Below, one piece after another: positions 8,108 to 17,113 of a stretch of DNA of 64,000 nt. Under the pieces are notes generated by a model. It searched no databases and was not told where the DNA came from. It worked only from the letters and a program-made list of their open reading frames with translations. This DNA comes from Sphingosinicella soli (GTDB taxonomy: Bacteria; Pseudomonadota; Alphaproteobacteria; Sphingomonadales; Sphingomonadaceae): the NCBI RefSeq assembly GCF_014199685.1, contig NZ_JACHNZ010000016.1:1-64000 (forward strand), written 5' to 3'. Each line of letters starts with the position of its first letter. Position 1 is the stretch's first letter. A program made the position numbers and the translations under genes.

Positions 8108-8395
8108 ATGCCTGCCGAAGTCGGATTTCTGATCGGTCTCCTTGCCGGAGCCGTGGGCATGTGGCTGCTGCATGTGTCCGCCCGCCGCGGCGCGGCAGGC
8201 GAACCTGCCGAAGCCCCCGCCGAGACGCCCGTGTTCAGCTTCGAACGTGAGCTGGAGACGCGCCGCCTCGCAGCGGAGAACGCCGCCCTGATGACCCAGA
8301 TGGAAGACGTGCGCGAACGCCTGGCGACGCTCGAACGTCTGGCGATCGACCGCTCGTCACGGCTCGCCGACGAAATAGAGGCCCTGAGGGCCTAG
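8108..8395 (+). CDS. Small one-helix membrane protein with PspB-like C-terminal coiled coil
   Basis: The protein has 95 residues. An N-terminal helix (EVGFLIGLLAGAVGMWLLHV) is followed by a Pro/Glu/Ala linker and a coiled coil ending RLATLERLAIDRSSRLADEI (from residue 71). The terminal module aligns with the PspC tail, with the next two gene products and, more loosely, with PspB. I do not recognise a named family for the whole protein. It lies 30 bp after pspC and is presumably driven by the same sigma-54 promoter, so a role in membrane-stress sensing is the natural inference. Confidence 0.85.
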   Translation: MPAEVGFLIGLLAGAVGMWLLHVSARRGAAGEPAEAPAETPVFSFERELETRRLAAENAALMTQMEDVRERLATLERLAIDRSSRLADEIEALRA

Positions 8396-8414
8396 CAGAA
8401 CAAGGGACAGGATC

Positions 8415-8741
8415 ATGGACATCTTCATCTACCCCTATCTTCCCTGGATCGTCGGCGGCGGCCTTGCGCTCGGCGCGCTCGCCATCGCGGGCTGGGTGTT
8501 CACGACGTGGATACGCATCAAGCACGGCTACCCGCTGGAAAACGCCTGGGGCATGGCCGTGCATCCGAAGGTTTCGACCGAGGCGCAGGAACGCATCACG
8601 CTGCTCACCAGCGAAAACGTCCAGCTCCGCGCCGAACTCGGCAGCGTCAAGGACCGGCTCGCCACGATCGAGCGCATCGTCACCGACGGATCCTTCAGGC
8701 TGGAAAACGAGATCGAACAGCTTCGCGGCCCGAAAAACTGA
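8415..8741 (+). CDS. Small one-helix membrane protein with PspB-like C-terminal coiled coil
   Basis: The protein has 108 residues. A helix at about 8-32 (LPWIVGGGLALGALAIAGWVF) is followed by a basic stretch, YPLENAWGMAVHPK, then a coiled coil ending RLATIERIVTDGSFRLENEI (from residue 81). The architecture is that of PspB (one helix plus a cytoplasmic coiled coil), with a different middle region. It starts 19 bp after the previous gene. Probably another adaptor in the psp response; its partner is unknown. Confidence 0.85.
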   Translation: MDIFIYPYLPWIVGGGLALGALAIAGWVFTTWIRIKHGYPLENAWGMAVHPKVSTEAQERITLLTSENVQLRAELGSVKDRLATIERIVTDGSFRLENEIEQLRGPKN

Positions 8742-8771
8742 GCCTGCGGAGCAACAGGGAAAGAGCGACCG

Positions 8772-9005
8772 ATGCACGTATTCGAAATGGTGGTTCTGAT
8801 CGTCGCGATCGCGGTGTTCGGCAACATCGTGCTCCAGCACATGAAGCAGAAAGGCCGGGCGCGGCCCGATGCCGAGGTCGAAAACGACCGCCTGCGCGGC
8901 GAGATCGGCAACCTGAAGGATCGGATTGCGACGCTGGAACGCCTGGCGACCGACAAGAGCCGGCGCCTGGCCGACGAAATCGATGCGCTTGGGCGCGATC
9001 GGTAG
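8772..9005 (+). CDS. Small PspB-like membrane protein
   Basis: The protein has 77 residues: an N-terminal helix (FEMVVLIVAIAVFGNIVLQHM), a basic turn, and a coiled coil ending RIATLERLATDKSRRLADEI (from residue 51). In size and layout it is the nearest of the extra genes to PspB itself, but it lacks the terminal PxW of PspB. It lies 30 bp after its neighbour. Function is inferred only from architecture and position. Confidence 0.85.
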   Translation: MHVFEMVVLIVAIAVFGNIVLQHMKQKGRARPDAEVENDRLRGEIGNLKDRIATLERLATDKSRRLADEIDALGRDR

Positions 9006-9021
9006 AAAGGGAGTGACGGAC

Positions 9022-9252
9022 ATGCCCGGATTTGAAAGTCTGATCGTCATCACCGCCGGGGCGATGCTGAGCCTCGGCATGCTCGCCGGTATCGCCGCCT
9101 GGTGCTGGAAAGGCTGGCTCGAACTCAAGCGCGCGGAACTCGGGAACGGCAGACCGGCCGTAAACCCGGCCGTATCCGGCAGGATCGACGTCGCCGACCT
9201 GAAAGAGCGCGTGAAGAAGCTGGAAGCGATCGCCGCCGGCGTCGATTACTGA
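9022..9252 (+). CDS. Small membrane protein, last gene of the extended psp operon
   Basis: The protein has 76 residues. I place the start at the ATG at 9022, 16 bp after the previous stop, because the hydrophobic helix (SLIVITAGAMLSLGMLAGIAAW) begins just inside it. A shorter relative of the coiled-coil module closes the protein (DLKERVKKLEAIAAGVDY), without the second half seen in its neighbours. A GC-rich hairpin without a T-run follows at 9336-9354, so the operon end is not certain. Confidence 0.8.
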   Translation: MPGFESLIVITAGAMLSLGMLAGIAAWCWKGWLELKRAELGNGRPAVNPAVSGRIDVADLKERVKKLEAIAAGVDY

Positions 9253-9395
9253 GCGTCAGCCCAGCACGTGCAGGCCCGATTCCGTTCGTTTCTCCCGACC
9301 ATGGCGGCAAGACGTGTGATCGCGTTCATACCGCTCGGGGCCGGCCTCGCCCCGGCTTGACGCGGCGGCATCGCGCGCCCAAGTCTGCGGCCACG

Positions 9396-9812
9396 ATGAC
9401 GCTGCCAGACTTCAACACCCTTCGCGACGATTTCGAAATCCTCGACGAGCCCGACGACCGCTACCGGCTGCTCATCGATCTGGGCAAAGCGCTGGAGCCG
9501 ATGCCCGACGCGCTGAAGACCGACGCCACCAAGGTGCGCGGCTGCTCGGCAAGCGTATGGGTGTATCCGACCGCAGCGGAAAAGGGCCGGCTGCACTTCC
9601 TCGCCGACAGCAACGCCGCAATCACCAAGGGCATCGTCGCGCTGATCCTGACGCTGGTGCAGGACCGCACGGCGGAGGAGGTGCTGGCGCTCGACATCGC
9701 CGAAGAACTCGCGCCGTTCGCGCTTGCCAAGCACCTGTCGTCGAACCGCACGCAGGGGATCCCGAACATGATCGCGCTCATCCGCGAAACCGCCGCCCGG
9801 CTTGCGGCATGA
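9396..9812 (+). CDS. sufE: Cysteine desulfuration protein SufE
   Basis: A 138-residue SufE: it accepts sulfane sulfur from the desulfurase SufS on a conserved cysteine and passes it to the SufBCD scaffold for Fe-S cluster assembly. The active Cys is Cys50 in VRGCSASVW, and the family motif LSSNRTQGIPNM lies near the C-terminus. The suf operon itself is not in the window. The stop overlaps the next start (ATGA), linking it with two thioesterase genes. Confidence 0.95.
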   Translation: MTLPDFNTLRDDFEILDEPDDRYRLLIDLGKALEPMPDALKTDATKVRGCSASVWVYPTAAEKGRLHFLADSNAAITKGIVALILTLVQDRTAEEVLALDIAEELAPFALAKHLSSNRTQGIPNMIALIRETAARLAA

Positions 9813-10252
9813 ACCCCATCCTGAAGCCCATCATCGACGGCTTCCTGAACTTCGTTCCGCACGTGAAGGCGCTCGGCATGGGCTTCCGCGCCGTCGGCGA
9901 CGACTGGGCGGAACTGACGCTGCCCTACGCCGAGCATCTGGTCGCCTATCCCGGCGACGACGGCGCGCCCGGCGTGATCGCCTCGGGCGCGATCTTCTCG
10001 CTGATGGATTCGGTGGGCGGCATGGCGGTGATCGCGAAATCGAAGCGCCTCATGCAGCAGGCGACGCTCGACCTCCGGATCGATTACCTGCGCCCCGCCA
10101 GGCCCGGCAACACCGTGATCGGCCGCGCCGAAGTCATCCGGCAGACGCGCGCCGTCGCGTTCGTGAAGGGGATCGCGCACGACGGCGACGCGGACGATCC
10201 CGTCGCGCTGATGACCGCGTGCTACATGTTCACGGCGGGCGCGAAATCATGA
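9809..10252 (+). CDS. PaaI-type hotdog-fold thioesterase
   Basis: A 147-residue hotdog protein of the PaaI/4HBT class, likely hydrolysing an acyl-CoA or acyl-ACP. The segment GVIASGAIFSLMDSVGG carries the central helix with the catalytic acidic residue, followed by LDLRIDYLRPARPGNTVIG, the typical strand after it. The HGG motif is replaced by ASG here. Start and stop both overlap neighbours by 4 bp, so sufE and both thioesterases are co-translated. The substrate is unknown. Confidence 0.85.
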   Translation: MNPILKPIIDGFLNFVPHVKALGMGFRAVGDDWAELTLPYAEHLVAYPGDDGAPGVIASGAIFSLMDSVGGMAVIAKSKRLMQQATLDLRIDYLRPARPGNTVIGRAEVIRQTRAVAFVKGIAHDGDADDPVALMTACYMFTAGAKS

Positions 10253-10686
10253 ATTTCGACACGCTCGTCCGCGAATTGATGGGCGCGGCAGACGAAGGCC
10301 CGCTCTCGTCCCTGCCCTATGCGCGGACCCTGGGGCTGAGCTATCGCCGTGAAGCGGAGGGCATCATGATCATCATGCCCTTTGCAAAACAGTTGATCGG
10401 GTCGCCCCGCCGCCTCCACGGCGGCACGGTCGCGGGGCTGCTCGAGGTCGCCTCGATCGCGCAGCTCGTCCATGTGCTGGGCCACGAGGAAACCGCGCCG
10501 GGCGTGAAGCCGATCAATGTCACGGTCGATTATCTGCGCTCCGCCGCGTGCGAGACGACTTACGCAGCCGCCCTCGTCACCCGCATGGGGCGCCGGATCG
10601 CGAACGTGCGGGCGGAAGCCTGGCAGGGCGACCGCGACGCGCCGGTGGCCGCAGCGCACATGAACGTGCTGCTGGTTCGGGAGTAG
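10249..10686 (+). CDS. PaaI-type hotdog-fold thioesterase, second copy
   Basis: A 145-residue hotdog protein related to its upstream neighbour. It keeps the canonical RLHGGTVAGLLEVASI helix start, then INVTVDYLRSA. The two tandem genes may form a hetero-oligomer or handle different acyl chains (inference). The start overlaps the previous stop (ATGA), and the gene ends 4 bp before the convergent J-domain gene. Confidence 0.85.
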   Translation: MNFDTLVRELMGAADEGPLSSLPYARTLGLSYRREAEGIMIIMPFAKQLIGSPRRLHGGTVAGLLEVASIAQLVHVLGHEETAPGVKPINVTVDYLRSAACETTYAAALVTRMGRRIANVRAEAWQGDRDAPVAAAHMNVLLVRE

Positions 10687-10689
10687 CGC

Positions 10690-11223
10690 TCAGGCGCCGT
10701 TCCAGTTTTTCCCCTCTTCGCCCCTTCGCAGCACTTCATAGGCCGCCTGCACGGCGTGGAACTGCCGCGCGGCCTCCTTGTCGTCCTGGTTGTGGTCGGG
10801 GTGATACTGCTTGGCGAGCCTGCGGTAGGCGCGTTTGACCGCTTCGAAGTCGGCGTCGTCCTCCAGCTCGAGCGCGCGCAGGGCATCGAGTTCGCCGCGC
10901 GTGCGGCTGCCGTCGCCCGGGCCGGTCCACTGCCAGTGCCGGGCCTGTTCGAACGCGGTGTCGCCGCGCTCCGCGTGTTCGCGCGCCGCAGCTTCCTCCT
11001 TGGTCAGGCCCTCGAAGTAGTTCCAGCCCTTGTTGTATTCGGCGGCATGCGTCTCGCAGAAATACCAGCGTTCGGGGCTGTTGGGAGACTTGGGCGCGGG
11101 CCGGTCGCCGGCGGCCGTGCAACCGTGGCGGTCGCACAGGCGCACGTTCACCGCCTCGCGCCCGCCGCCGTAGCTGCGCCAGCGGGGAAAGCCCCAATCG
11201 TTGTTGCGAGTCTGACGTACCAT
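10690..11223 (-). CDS. J-domain protein with N-terminal cysteine/histidine-rich region
   Basis: A 177-residue protein with a J domain at the C-terminus (about 120-172), including the essential HPD in KQYHPDHN, so it should stimulate a DnaK-type ATPase. The N-terminal part has LCDRHGC and YFCETHAAEYNKGWNYF, a Cys/His pattern that may bind zinc. I use ATG 11223 (MVRQTRNN); a TTG lies 9 bp upstream. The J-domain-last layout is the reverse of DnaJ and is common in alphaproteobacterial DnaJ-like proteins. Client unknown. Confidence 0.85.
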   Translation of the reverse strand: MVRQTRNNDWGFPRWRSYGGGREAVNVRLCDRHGCTAAGDRPAPKSPNSPERWYFCETHAAEYNKGWNYFEGLTKEEAAAREHAERGDTAFEQARHWQWTGPGDGSRTRGELDALRALELEDDADFEAVKRAYRRLAKQYHPDHNQDDKEAARQFHAVQAAYEVLRRGEEGKNWNGA

Positions 11224-11280
11224 GACGAGCAAGGTAGGCGAGCGTCTGCGGCAGCGCCAGACCCGGCGGCGCCGCGGACC

Positions 11281-12882
11281 TCAGGCTGCCTTCGGCGCCG
11301 CCTGACGCACGCCTTCATCGACGTGATCGGAGAATTGCGCGAAGTTGTCGATGAAAAGGCCGACGAGCTTTTGCGCCTGCGCGTCGTACGCCGCCTTGTC
11401 GGCCCAGGTTTCGCGCGGGTTCAGGATCGCGCTGTCGACGCCCGGCACTTCGGTGGGCACCTGGAAGCCGAAGAACGGATCGGTGCGGAAGTTCGCGCCT
11501 TTCAGGCTGCCGTCGAGCGCGGCGTTCAGCAGCGCGCGCGTCGCCTTGATCGGCATGCGGTGGCCGGTGCCGTAGGCGCCGCCCGTCCAGCCCGTGTTGA
11601 CCAGCCAGCAATCGACGCCGCCCTTGGCGATGCGTTCCTTCAGCAGGTTGCCGTAAACGCTCGGGTGGCGCGGCATGAACGGCGCGCCGAAGCAGGTGGA
11701 GAAGGTCGCGCTCGGCTCGGTGACGCCGATCTCGGTGCCCGCGACGCGCGCCGTGTAGCCCGAAAGGAAATGGTACATCGCCTGCTCGGGCGTCAGCCGC
11801 GAAATCGGCGGCAGCACGCCGTAGGCGTCGGCGGTGAGGAAGATGATGTTCTTCGGCACCGGCCCGAGGTTCTTTTCCGAAGCGTTCGGGATGAAGTCGA
11901 TCGGGTAGGAGCCGCGGCTGTTTTCGGCGAGGCTGTTGTCGTCGAGATCGATGACGCGGGTGACGGGATCGATGACGACGTTTTCCAGCACCGTGCCGAA
12001 ACGGCGCGTCGTCGCGAAGATTTCAGGCTCGGCCTCGGCCGAAAGGTTGATGACCTTGGCGTAGCAGCCGCCTTCGAAATTGAAGACCGCCGTATCGGAC
12101 CAGCCGTGCTCGTCGTCGCCGATCAGCGTGCGCGAGGCGTCGGCGGAAAGCGTCGTCTTGCCCGTGCCCGAAAGCCCGAAGAACACCGCGCTCGATCCGT
12201 CGCTGCCGATGTTGGCGCTGCAGTGCATGGGCATCACGCCCTGCTCGGGGAGCATGTAGTTGAGAAGGCCGAACACCGACTTCTTCATCTCGCCGGCATA
12301 AGCGGTGCCGCCGATCAGGATCAGCTTCTCGGTATAGTTGACCGCGATCACCGTCTCGGTGCGGCTGCCGTGGCGGGCGGGATCGGCGCGGAAGCTCGGC
12401 AGGTCGATGATCGTGAATTCGGGCGTGAAACCAGGAAGCTCCGCCGGATTCGGGCGCACGAGCAGCGTGCGGATGAACAGATTGTGCCACGCAAGCTCGT
12501 TGATGACGCGCACGCGCACGCGGTATTCGGGCTGCGACCCGCCGAACAGATCCTGCACGAACAGCGTTTTCTTCTCAGCCAGCGCGGCGAAGAAGTCGGC
12601 TTTCAGCGCCGCAAAATGTTCGGGGTTCATCTTCTGGTTGCCGCCGTTGAACCAGATCGTGTCCTGCGTCACGGCGTCTTCGACCGTGAACTTGTCCTTT
12701 GCCGAGCGCCCCGTGTGCTTGCCCGTCTTCACCACGAAGGCGCCGTGCTGCGACAGCAGGCCTTCCTCGCGCGCGACGGCCTTCTCGATCAGCGGGGCGG
12801 TGCCCAGATTCCAGTGCAGTTCCGCCCCGGTGGTAATGCCCTGTTTATCAAGGCCAAAGGCGGGAATCGGGGACGCGGTCAT
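11281..12882 (-). CDS. pckA: Phosphoenolpyruvate carboxykinase (ATP)
   Basis: This 533-residue enzyme converts oxaloacetate plus ATP to phosphoenolpyruvate and CO2, the first step of gluconeogenesis. The kinase-1a loop is [13 protein letters not shown] and the metal motif GDDEHGW follows it. Also present are [20 protein letters not shown] and the closing [15 protein letters not shown]. Full length, no defects. It is divergent from chvI; in rhizobia the ChvG-ChvI system is known to affect pckA, and the shared 140-bp gap would allow that here. Confidence 0.97.
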   Translation of the reverse strand: MTASPIPAFGLDKQGITTGAELHWNLGTAPLIEKAVAREEGLLSQHGAFVVKTGKHTGRSAKDKFTVEDAVTQDTIWFNGGNQKMNPEHFAALKADFFAALAEKKTLFVQDLFGGSQPEYRVRVRVINELAWHNLFIRTLLVRPNPAELPGFTPEFTIIDLPSFRADPARHGSRTETVIAVNYTEKLILIGGTAYAGEMKKSVFGLLNYMLPEQGVMPMHCSANIGSDGSSAVFFGLSGTGKTTLSADASRTLIGDDEHGWSDTAVFNFEGGCYAKVINLSAEAEPEIFATTRRFGTVLENVVIDPVTRVIDLDDNSLAENSRGSYPIDFIPNASEKNLGPVPKNIIFLTADAYGVLPPISRLTPEQAMYHFLSGYTARVAGTEIGVTEPSATFSTCFGAPFMPRHPSVYGNLLKERIAKGGVDCWLVNTGWTGGAYGTGHRMPIKATRALLNAALDGSLKGANFRTDPFFGFQVPTEVPGVDSAILNPRETWADKAAYDAQAQKLVGLFIDNFAQFSDHVDEGVRQAAPKAA

Positions 12883-13022
12883 GTCAACTCCTCAAGGATT
12901 CGGGCGGGCGCTTTTGAGGGTGCCCCTACACGATTCCCGCGCGATACGTCAAAAAATGCAAAGTTGCCGTTAAACGCGATCCGGTTTGCGCCGCGATTCC
13001 GGTTGGTTTACTGGAGCAGTCC

Positions 13023-13739
13023 ATGTCATCCGTGCCCGCAACGATCGCCCTTGTCGACGACGACCGCAACATCCTGACTTCGGTCTCGATCGCGCTTCAG
13101 GCCGAGGGGTACACCGTCCGCGTCTATTCCGACGGCGCGAGCGCGCTGAAGGCGCTGACCGACACCCCCCCCGACCTTGCCGTACTCGACATCAAGATGC
13201 CGCGCATGGACGGCATGGAGCTGCTGCTGAAGCTGCGCGAGAAGTCCAACCTGCCGGTGATCTTCCTGACATCCAAGGACACCGAGATCGACGAGGCGCT
13301 GGGCCTCGCCATGGGCGCCGACGACTATATCGGCAAGCCGTTCAGCCAGCGGCTCCTCATCGAGCGTATCCGCGCCGTGCTGCGGCGCGCGCAGAATCGC
13401 GCGCAGCCTGTCGGAGAAGCCGAGGAGGAAGAGGCGCGCACGCTGACGCGCGGGCGGCTTTCCATGGATACCGCCCGTCACCGCGTGACGTGGGACGGCA
13501 AGGAGGTGCAGCTTACCGTCACCGAATTTCTGATCCTGGAGACGCTCGCCATGCGCCCCGGCTTTGTCCGGTCGCGCGATCAGTTGATGGATGCGGCCTA
13601 TCAGGACGACGTCTACGTCGATGACCGCACCATCGACAGCCATATCAAGCGGCTGCGCAAGAAATTCCGCGCCGTCGATTCGCAGTTCGAGGCGATCGAG
13701 ACCCTGTATGGCGTCGGCTACCGCTTTGACGAGGAATAG
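13023..13739 (+). CDS. chvI: Two-component response regulator ChvI
   Basis: A 238-residue OmpR-family regulator: receiver domain with phospho-acceptor Asp56 in [17 protein letters not shown], the Lys of DDYIGKPFS, then a winged-helix DNA-binding domain ending in the usual GVGYRFDEE. ChvI orthologues respond to acid and envelope stress, and in many alphaproteobacteria they precede chvG and the hprK-rapZ-PTS genes, as here. The downstream kinase start lies inside or just after this gene. Confidence 0.93.
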   Translation: MSSVPATIALVDDDRNILTSVSIALQAEGYTVRVYSDGASALKALTDTPPDLAVLDIKMPRMDGMELLLKLREKSNLPVIFLTSKDTEIDEALGLAMGADDYIGKPFSQRLLIERIRAVLRRAQNRAQPVGEAEEEEARTLTRGRLSMDTARHRVTWDGKEVQLTVTEFLILETLAMRPGFVRSRDQLMDAAYQDDVYVDDRTIDSHIKRLRKKFRAVDSQFEAIETLYGVGYRFDEE

Positions 13740-15315
13740 CGAGGCCCGGAGCGGCGAAGGGGGACGCGACGACACGCAGCTCCGGTGGTCGCGCGGGTGG
13801 TCGCTGACGGCGCGCATCCTTGCCGTCAACATGTTCGCCGTGCTGATGCTTGCGGGCGGCATCGTCTATCTCGACAGCTTCCGCGAACGCATGCTCGAAC
13901 GGCGCGCCGAGGAAACCGGCATCGCGGCGAACCTGATGGCCGCCGCAATCTCCGAACGGATGCCGCAGGCGCCGGGCCGGCTTGCGCCGATGATCGCGCA
14001 TTTCGGCAAGATCACCGACGCGCGGCTTCGGATTTATGACGCCGACGGCAACCGCGCGATCGACAGCTGGACGCTTACCGGACCCACGTTCGTGCTTCGA
14101 GACCCCGAGGCCGAGCCCTTCCGCAAGGATATCGCGCGCTTTCTGGATCGCATGATCGAGGGCGCCGTCGGCGCGCGGCAGTTCGAAAGATTCGCCGAAC
14201 CGGCGCCCGACACGCGCCGCGCCTGGCCGGAGGCGGAGGCCGCGCTTGCCGGGACCGGGGTTGCCACGACGATCCGCTTCGCCCCGGACCGCACGATCAT
14301 CATCACCGCCGCCGCGCCGCTCGACGACGGCAGCGTGCTGCACATGACGACCGACGCCCGCGACGTGACGCGCGGGGTTCGCGGCGAACGCCTGACGCTG
14401 TTCGTGATCTTCCTGGGCGTGCTGCTGCTTTCGCTGCTGCTGTCGAGCTTTCTGGCGCGCACCATCGTGCGCCCGCTGCGCCGCCTCGCCATCGCCGCGC
14501 AGCGCGTGCGGCTGGGCCGTGCCCGCGAGGTGACGATCCCGCGCTTCCAGAAGCGCCGCGACGAGATCGGCGCGCTTTCCCGCACGCTGTCCGACATGAC
14601 CGCCGCGTTGCGTGCCCGCATCGACGCGACCGAGGCCTTCGCGGCGGATGTCGCGCACGAAATCAAGAACCCGCTCGCCTCGCTGCGCTCCGCCGTGGAT
14701 GCGATGGGCAGCGTGAAGGATCCCGAACTCAGCGCGCGCCTGCTGACCGTGGTGCGCGACGACGTGCAGCGCATCGACCGCCTGATCTCCGACATCTCCG
14801 ACGCCTCCCGCCTCGATGCCGAGCTGAGCCGCGTGCGCTTCGAGCGCATCGACCTGGGCGTCATGCTCGCCACGCTGATGAGCATCTACGAGACCCAGCC
14901 CGCCACTGCGGGCGTGACGCTGGCGTTCGCGCGGCCGCAGTTCGGCTCCGCCGTGGTGAACGGCGACGGCAGCCGCCTCGCGCAGGTCGCCCGCAACCTT
15001 ATCGACAACGCCATCAGCTTCTCGCCTTCGGGCGGCCTCGTGCAGGTGACGGTCGCGCGCGTCGGCGAGCGGGTGCTGATGCGCGTCGACGATGACGGCC
15101 CCGGCCTGCCGCTCGAGGGCATCGACCGCATTTTCGAGCGTTTCTATTCCGAACGCCCCGAAGGCGAGGCGTTCGGGAGGCATTCCGGGCTCGGCCTCGC
15201 CATCGCCAAGGCGATCGTCGAGGCGCACGACGGCACCATCGCTGCGGAGAACCGCATCGAGCACGACGCGGTGAAGGGCGCGCGCTTCACCGTCAGCCTG
15301 CCCGCCACGCAGTGA
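13708..15315 (+). CDS. chvG: Two-component sensor histidine kinase ChvG
   Basis: A membrane kinase of about 535 residues: first helix near [19 protein letters not shown], a periplasmic sensor region of about 170 residues, a second helix ([18 protein letters not shown]), HAMP, an H-box with phospho-His317 ([15 protein letters not shown]), and an ATPase domain with [17 protein letters not shown] and [10 protein letters not shown]. The start is uncertain: ATG 13708 overlaps chvI by 32 bp, and TTG 13726 is an alternative. The final TGA overlaps the hprK ATG. Confidence 0.92.
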   Translation: MASATALTRNSEARSGEGGRDDTQLRWSRGWSLTARILAVNMFAVLMLAGGIVYLDSFRERMLERRAEETGIAANLMAAAISERMPQAPGRLAPMIAHFGKITDARLRIYDADGNRAIDSWTLTGPTFVLRDPEAEPFRKDIARFLDRMIEGAVGARQFERFAEPAPDTRRAWPEAEAALAGTGVATTIRFAPDRTIIITAAAPLDDGSVLHMTTDARDVTRGVRGERLTLFVIFLGVLLLSLLLSSFLARTIVRPLRRLAIAAQRVRLGRAREVTIPRFQKRRDEIGALSRTLSDMTAALRARIDATEAFAADVAHEIKNPLASLRSAVDAMGSVKDPELSARLLTVVRDDVQRIDRLISDISDASRLDAELSRVRFERIDLGVMLATLMSIYETQPATAGVTLAFARPQFGSAVVNGDGSRLAQVARNLIDNAISFSPSGGLVQVTVARVGERVLMRVDDDGPGLPLEGIDRIFERFYSERPEGEAFGRHSGLGLAIAKAIVEAHDGTIAAENRIEHDAVKGARFTVSLPATQ

Positions 15316-15731
15316 TGCGCATCCACGCCACGGCCGTTTCCATCGGCGGCAGGGCCGTGCTGCTGACCGGCGCATCGGGCGCGGGGAAATCCGACCTCGC
15401 GCTGCGGCTGATCGATCGCGGCGCGGTGCTGATCGCCGACGATCAGGTGGAACTGCGCGCGCGCGAGGGGCGCCTGTTCGCCGCACCGCCCGAGGCGATC
15501 GCGGGCAAAATCGAGGTTCGCGGGGTCGGCATCGTGCCGATGGCGTTTGCAGAAGACGTGCCCGTCGCCTGCATCATCGACCTCGACACGCGCCCCGAGC
15601 GCCTGCCCGAGCCGCGCACGCAGACGCTGGGCGGCGTTGCGGTGCCCGTCGCCGCGGTCGATCCGCGCGAAATCAGCGCACCGTTAAAGGTCGAACTGCT
15701 CTTGAGCGGCGGCGCGATACCACTAGACTAG
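15315..15731 (+). CDS. hprK: HPr kinase/phosphorylase, short alphaproteobacterial form
   Basis: A 138-residue protein containing only the C-terminal kinase domain of HprK, as usual in Alphaproteobacteria. The P-loop is GASGAGKS (19-26), followed by LIADDQVEL and the HPr-binding stretch [11 protein letters not shown]. It phosphorylates HPr on a serine, linking carbon or nitrogen state to ChvG/ChvI signalling. ATG 15315 overlaps the chvG stop; a GTG lies one codon upstream. Confidence 0.93.
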   Translation: MRIHATAVSIGGRAVLLTGASGAGKSDLALRLIDRGAVLIADDQVELRAREGRLFAAPPEAIAGKIEVRGVGIVPMAFAEDVPVACIIDLDTRPERLPEPRTQTLGGVAVPVAAVDPREISAPLKVELLLSGGAIPLD

Positions 15732-15738
15732 GAGATCA

Positions 15739-16695
15739 ATGGCCAACGCCGATCCTCCCGTTCCCCGCACGCCGCTGCTGCTTGTCACCGGCATGTCCGG
15801 CGCTGGGCGTTCGACAGCACTCAAAGCGCTGGAGGACAACGGCTTCGAGGTCATCGACAATCTGCCGCTTTCGCTGCTGAAGCGTCTTCTGGCGGTTCAC
15901 GACAAGGCCTTGGCGGGCAGCGATTCGGATCGGCCGCTTGCTGTGGGCATCGACGCGCGCACGCACGCATTCGATGCCGAATCGGTCGTTTCCCATATCA
16001 AATCGATGCGCGAGCACGGCATCGACGCGCGCGTGCTGTTCATCGACTGCGCGGGCGGCGAGCTTGTCCGCCGCTTTTCCGAAACGCGAAGGCGCCACCC
16101 GCTCGCGCTCGACCGACCGGCGGGCGACGGCATCGCCCGCGAGCGCGAGGTGATGGCGCCGCTTCGGCGCTGGGCCGACATCGTTATCGACACCACCGAT
16201 TTCAGTGTCCACGACCTGAGACGCACGATCCGCGAGAAGTTCGCCCGCCACCTGCGCGGCGAACTGACGCTGACGGTGATGTCGTTCGGATTCGCGCGCG
16301 GACTTCCGCGCGACGCGGACATGGTGTTCGACGTGCGTTTCCTCGCCAATCCGCACTGGCAGCCCGAATTGCGCCCGCTGACCGGAAAGGACGCGGCGGT
16401 GGGTCGCCACGTCGCTGCCGATCCGGCCTACAGCGATGCTTTTGAACGGATTTCCAGCCTCGTCCTGTCGCTCGTTCCAAGCTACCGCCGCGAGGGCAAG
16501 GCCTATCTCACCATCGCGATCGGCTGCACCGGCGGCCGCCACCGATCGGTTTTTGTTGCCGAACGCCTTGCCGAAGCGATAAGGGCCGCCGGCTATACGT
16601 TGAACATTGTCCACCGCGACATGAGCGGACACAGTGAAGGTGTGGATGCCCAGGGCTTCGCGGCCCCGGACCAGGAAGAGAGACTGCCCGGATGA
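15739..16695 (+). CDS. rapZ: RNase adapter / nucleotide-binding protein RapZ
   Basis: A 318-residue RapZ (YvcJ) family P-loop protein. The P-loop is GMSGAGRS (18-25), with Arg at the place of the usual Lys. Also visible are the family motif VIDNLPLSLL (around 38-47), the LRPLTGKDAAV region and the C-terminal IGCTGGRHRSVFVAERL. In enterobacteria RapZ steers small-RNA decay in amino-sugar control; its alphaproteobacterial role is less clear. It overlaps the PTS IIA gene by 4 bp. Confidence 0.95.
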   Translation: MANADPPVPRTPLLLVTGMSGAGRSTALKALEDNGFEVIDNLPLSLLKRLLAVHDKALAGSDSDRPLAVGIDARTHAFDAESVVSHIKSMREHGIDARVLFIDCAGGELVRRFSETRRRHPLALDRPAGDGIAREREVMAPLRRWADIVIDTTDFSVHDLRRTIREKFARHLRGELTLTVMSFGFARGLPRDADMVFDVRFLANPHWQPELRPLTGKDAAVGRHVAADPAYSDAFERISSLVLSLVPSYRREGKAYLTIAIGCTGGRHRSVFVAERLAEAIRAAGYTLNIVHRDMSGHSEGVDAQGFAAPDQEERLPG

Positions 16696-17096
16696 TCGGT
16701 ATTGTGCTGGTGACGCACGGGCGGCTTGCGGCTGAATTCGTCGCGGCCATGGAGCACGTCGTCGGCCCCCAGAAAGATGTCGCCGCAATCTGCATCGATG
16801 CCGACGACGACATGGAAGTGCGCCGCGCCGACATCGCAGCGGCGGTGAAGGCGGTGGATACGGGGCGCGGCGTCGTGATCCTGACCGACATGTTCGGGGG
16901 TACGCCGTCGAACCTGGCGATCTCGCTGCTTTCGGGCGGCCATGTGGAAGTGATCGCGGGCGTCAACCTGCCGATGCTGATCCGCCTTGCCAGCGTGCGC
17001 GGCGAAATGAAGCTCGAAGACGCCGTGCTCGCCGCTCAGGAAGCCGGCCGCAAATACATCTCCGTTGCATCGAAAATTCTGGGAGAGGTCGCCTGA
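16692..17096 (+). CDS. PTS system mannose-type EIIA component
   Basis: A 134-residue EIIA-Man domain with active-site His9 in MIGIVLVTHGRLA and the TDMFGGTPSNLA motif. No sugar permease (IIC/IID) is present nearby, so this is an incomplete regulatory PTS in which HPr passes phosphate to IIA for signalling rather than sugar import. Its start overlaps the rapZ stop (ATGA). Confidence 0.93.
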   Translation: MIGIVLVTHGRLAAEFVAAMEHVVGPQKDVAAICIDADDDMEVRRADIAAAVKAVDTGRGVVILTDMFGGTPSNLAISLLSGGHVEVIAGVNLPMLIRLASVRGEMKLEDAVLAAQEAGRKYISVASKILGEVA

Positions 17097-17113
17097 GCGA
17101 CGATCTGGACGGT

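Noticed and set aside
6455-8173. A 572-codon minus-strand frame through the psp operon
   Set aside because: The complement encodes clear PspA, PspB and PspC proteins with ribosome sites; the minus frame has no recognisable domain.
9336-9354. GC-rich hairpin after the psp genes as a terminator
   Set aside because: The stem is only 6 bp (CGGGGC / GCCCCG) with no T-run, so I do not list it.
10756-13077. A 773-codon open frame on the plus strand
   Set aside because: It lies antisense across the J-domain gene and pckA, is Arg/Ala/Gly-rich with no domain, and is a by-product of GC-rich third positions in pckA.
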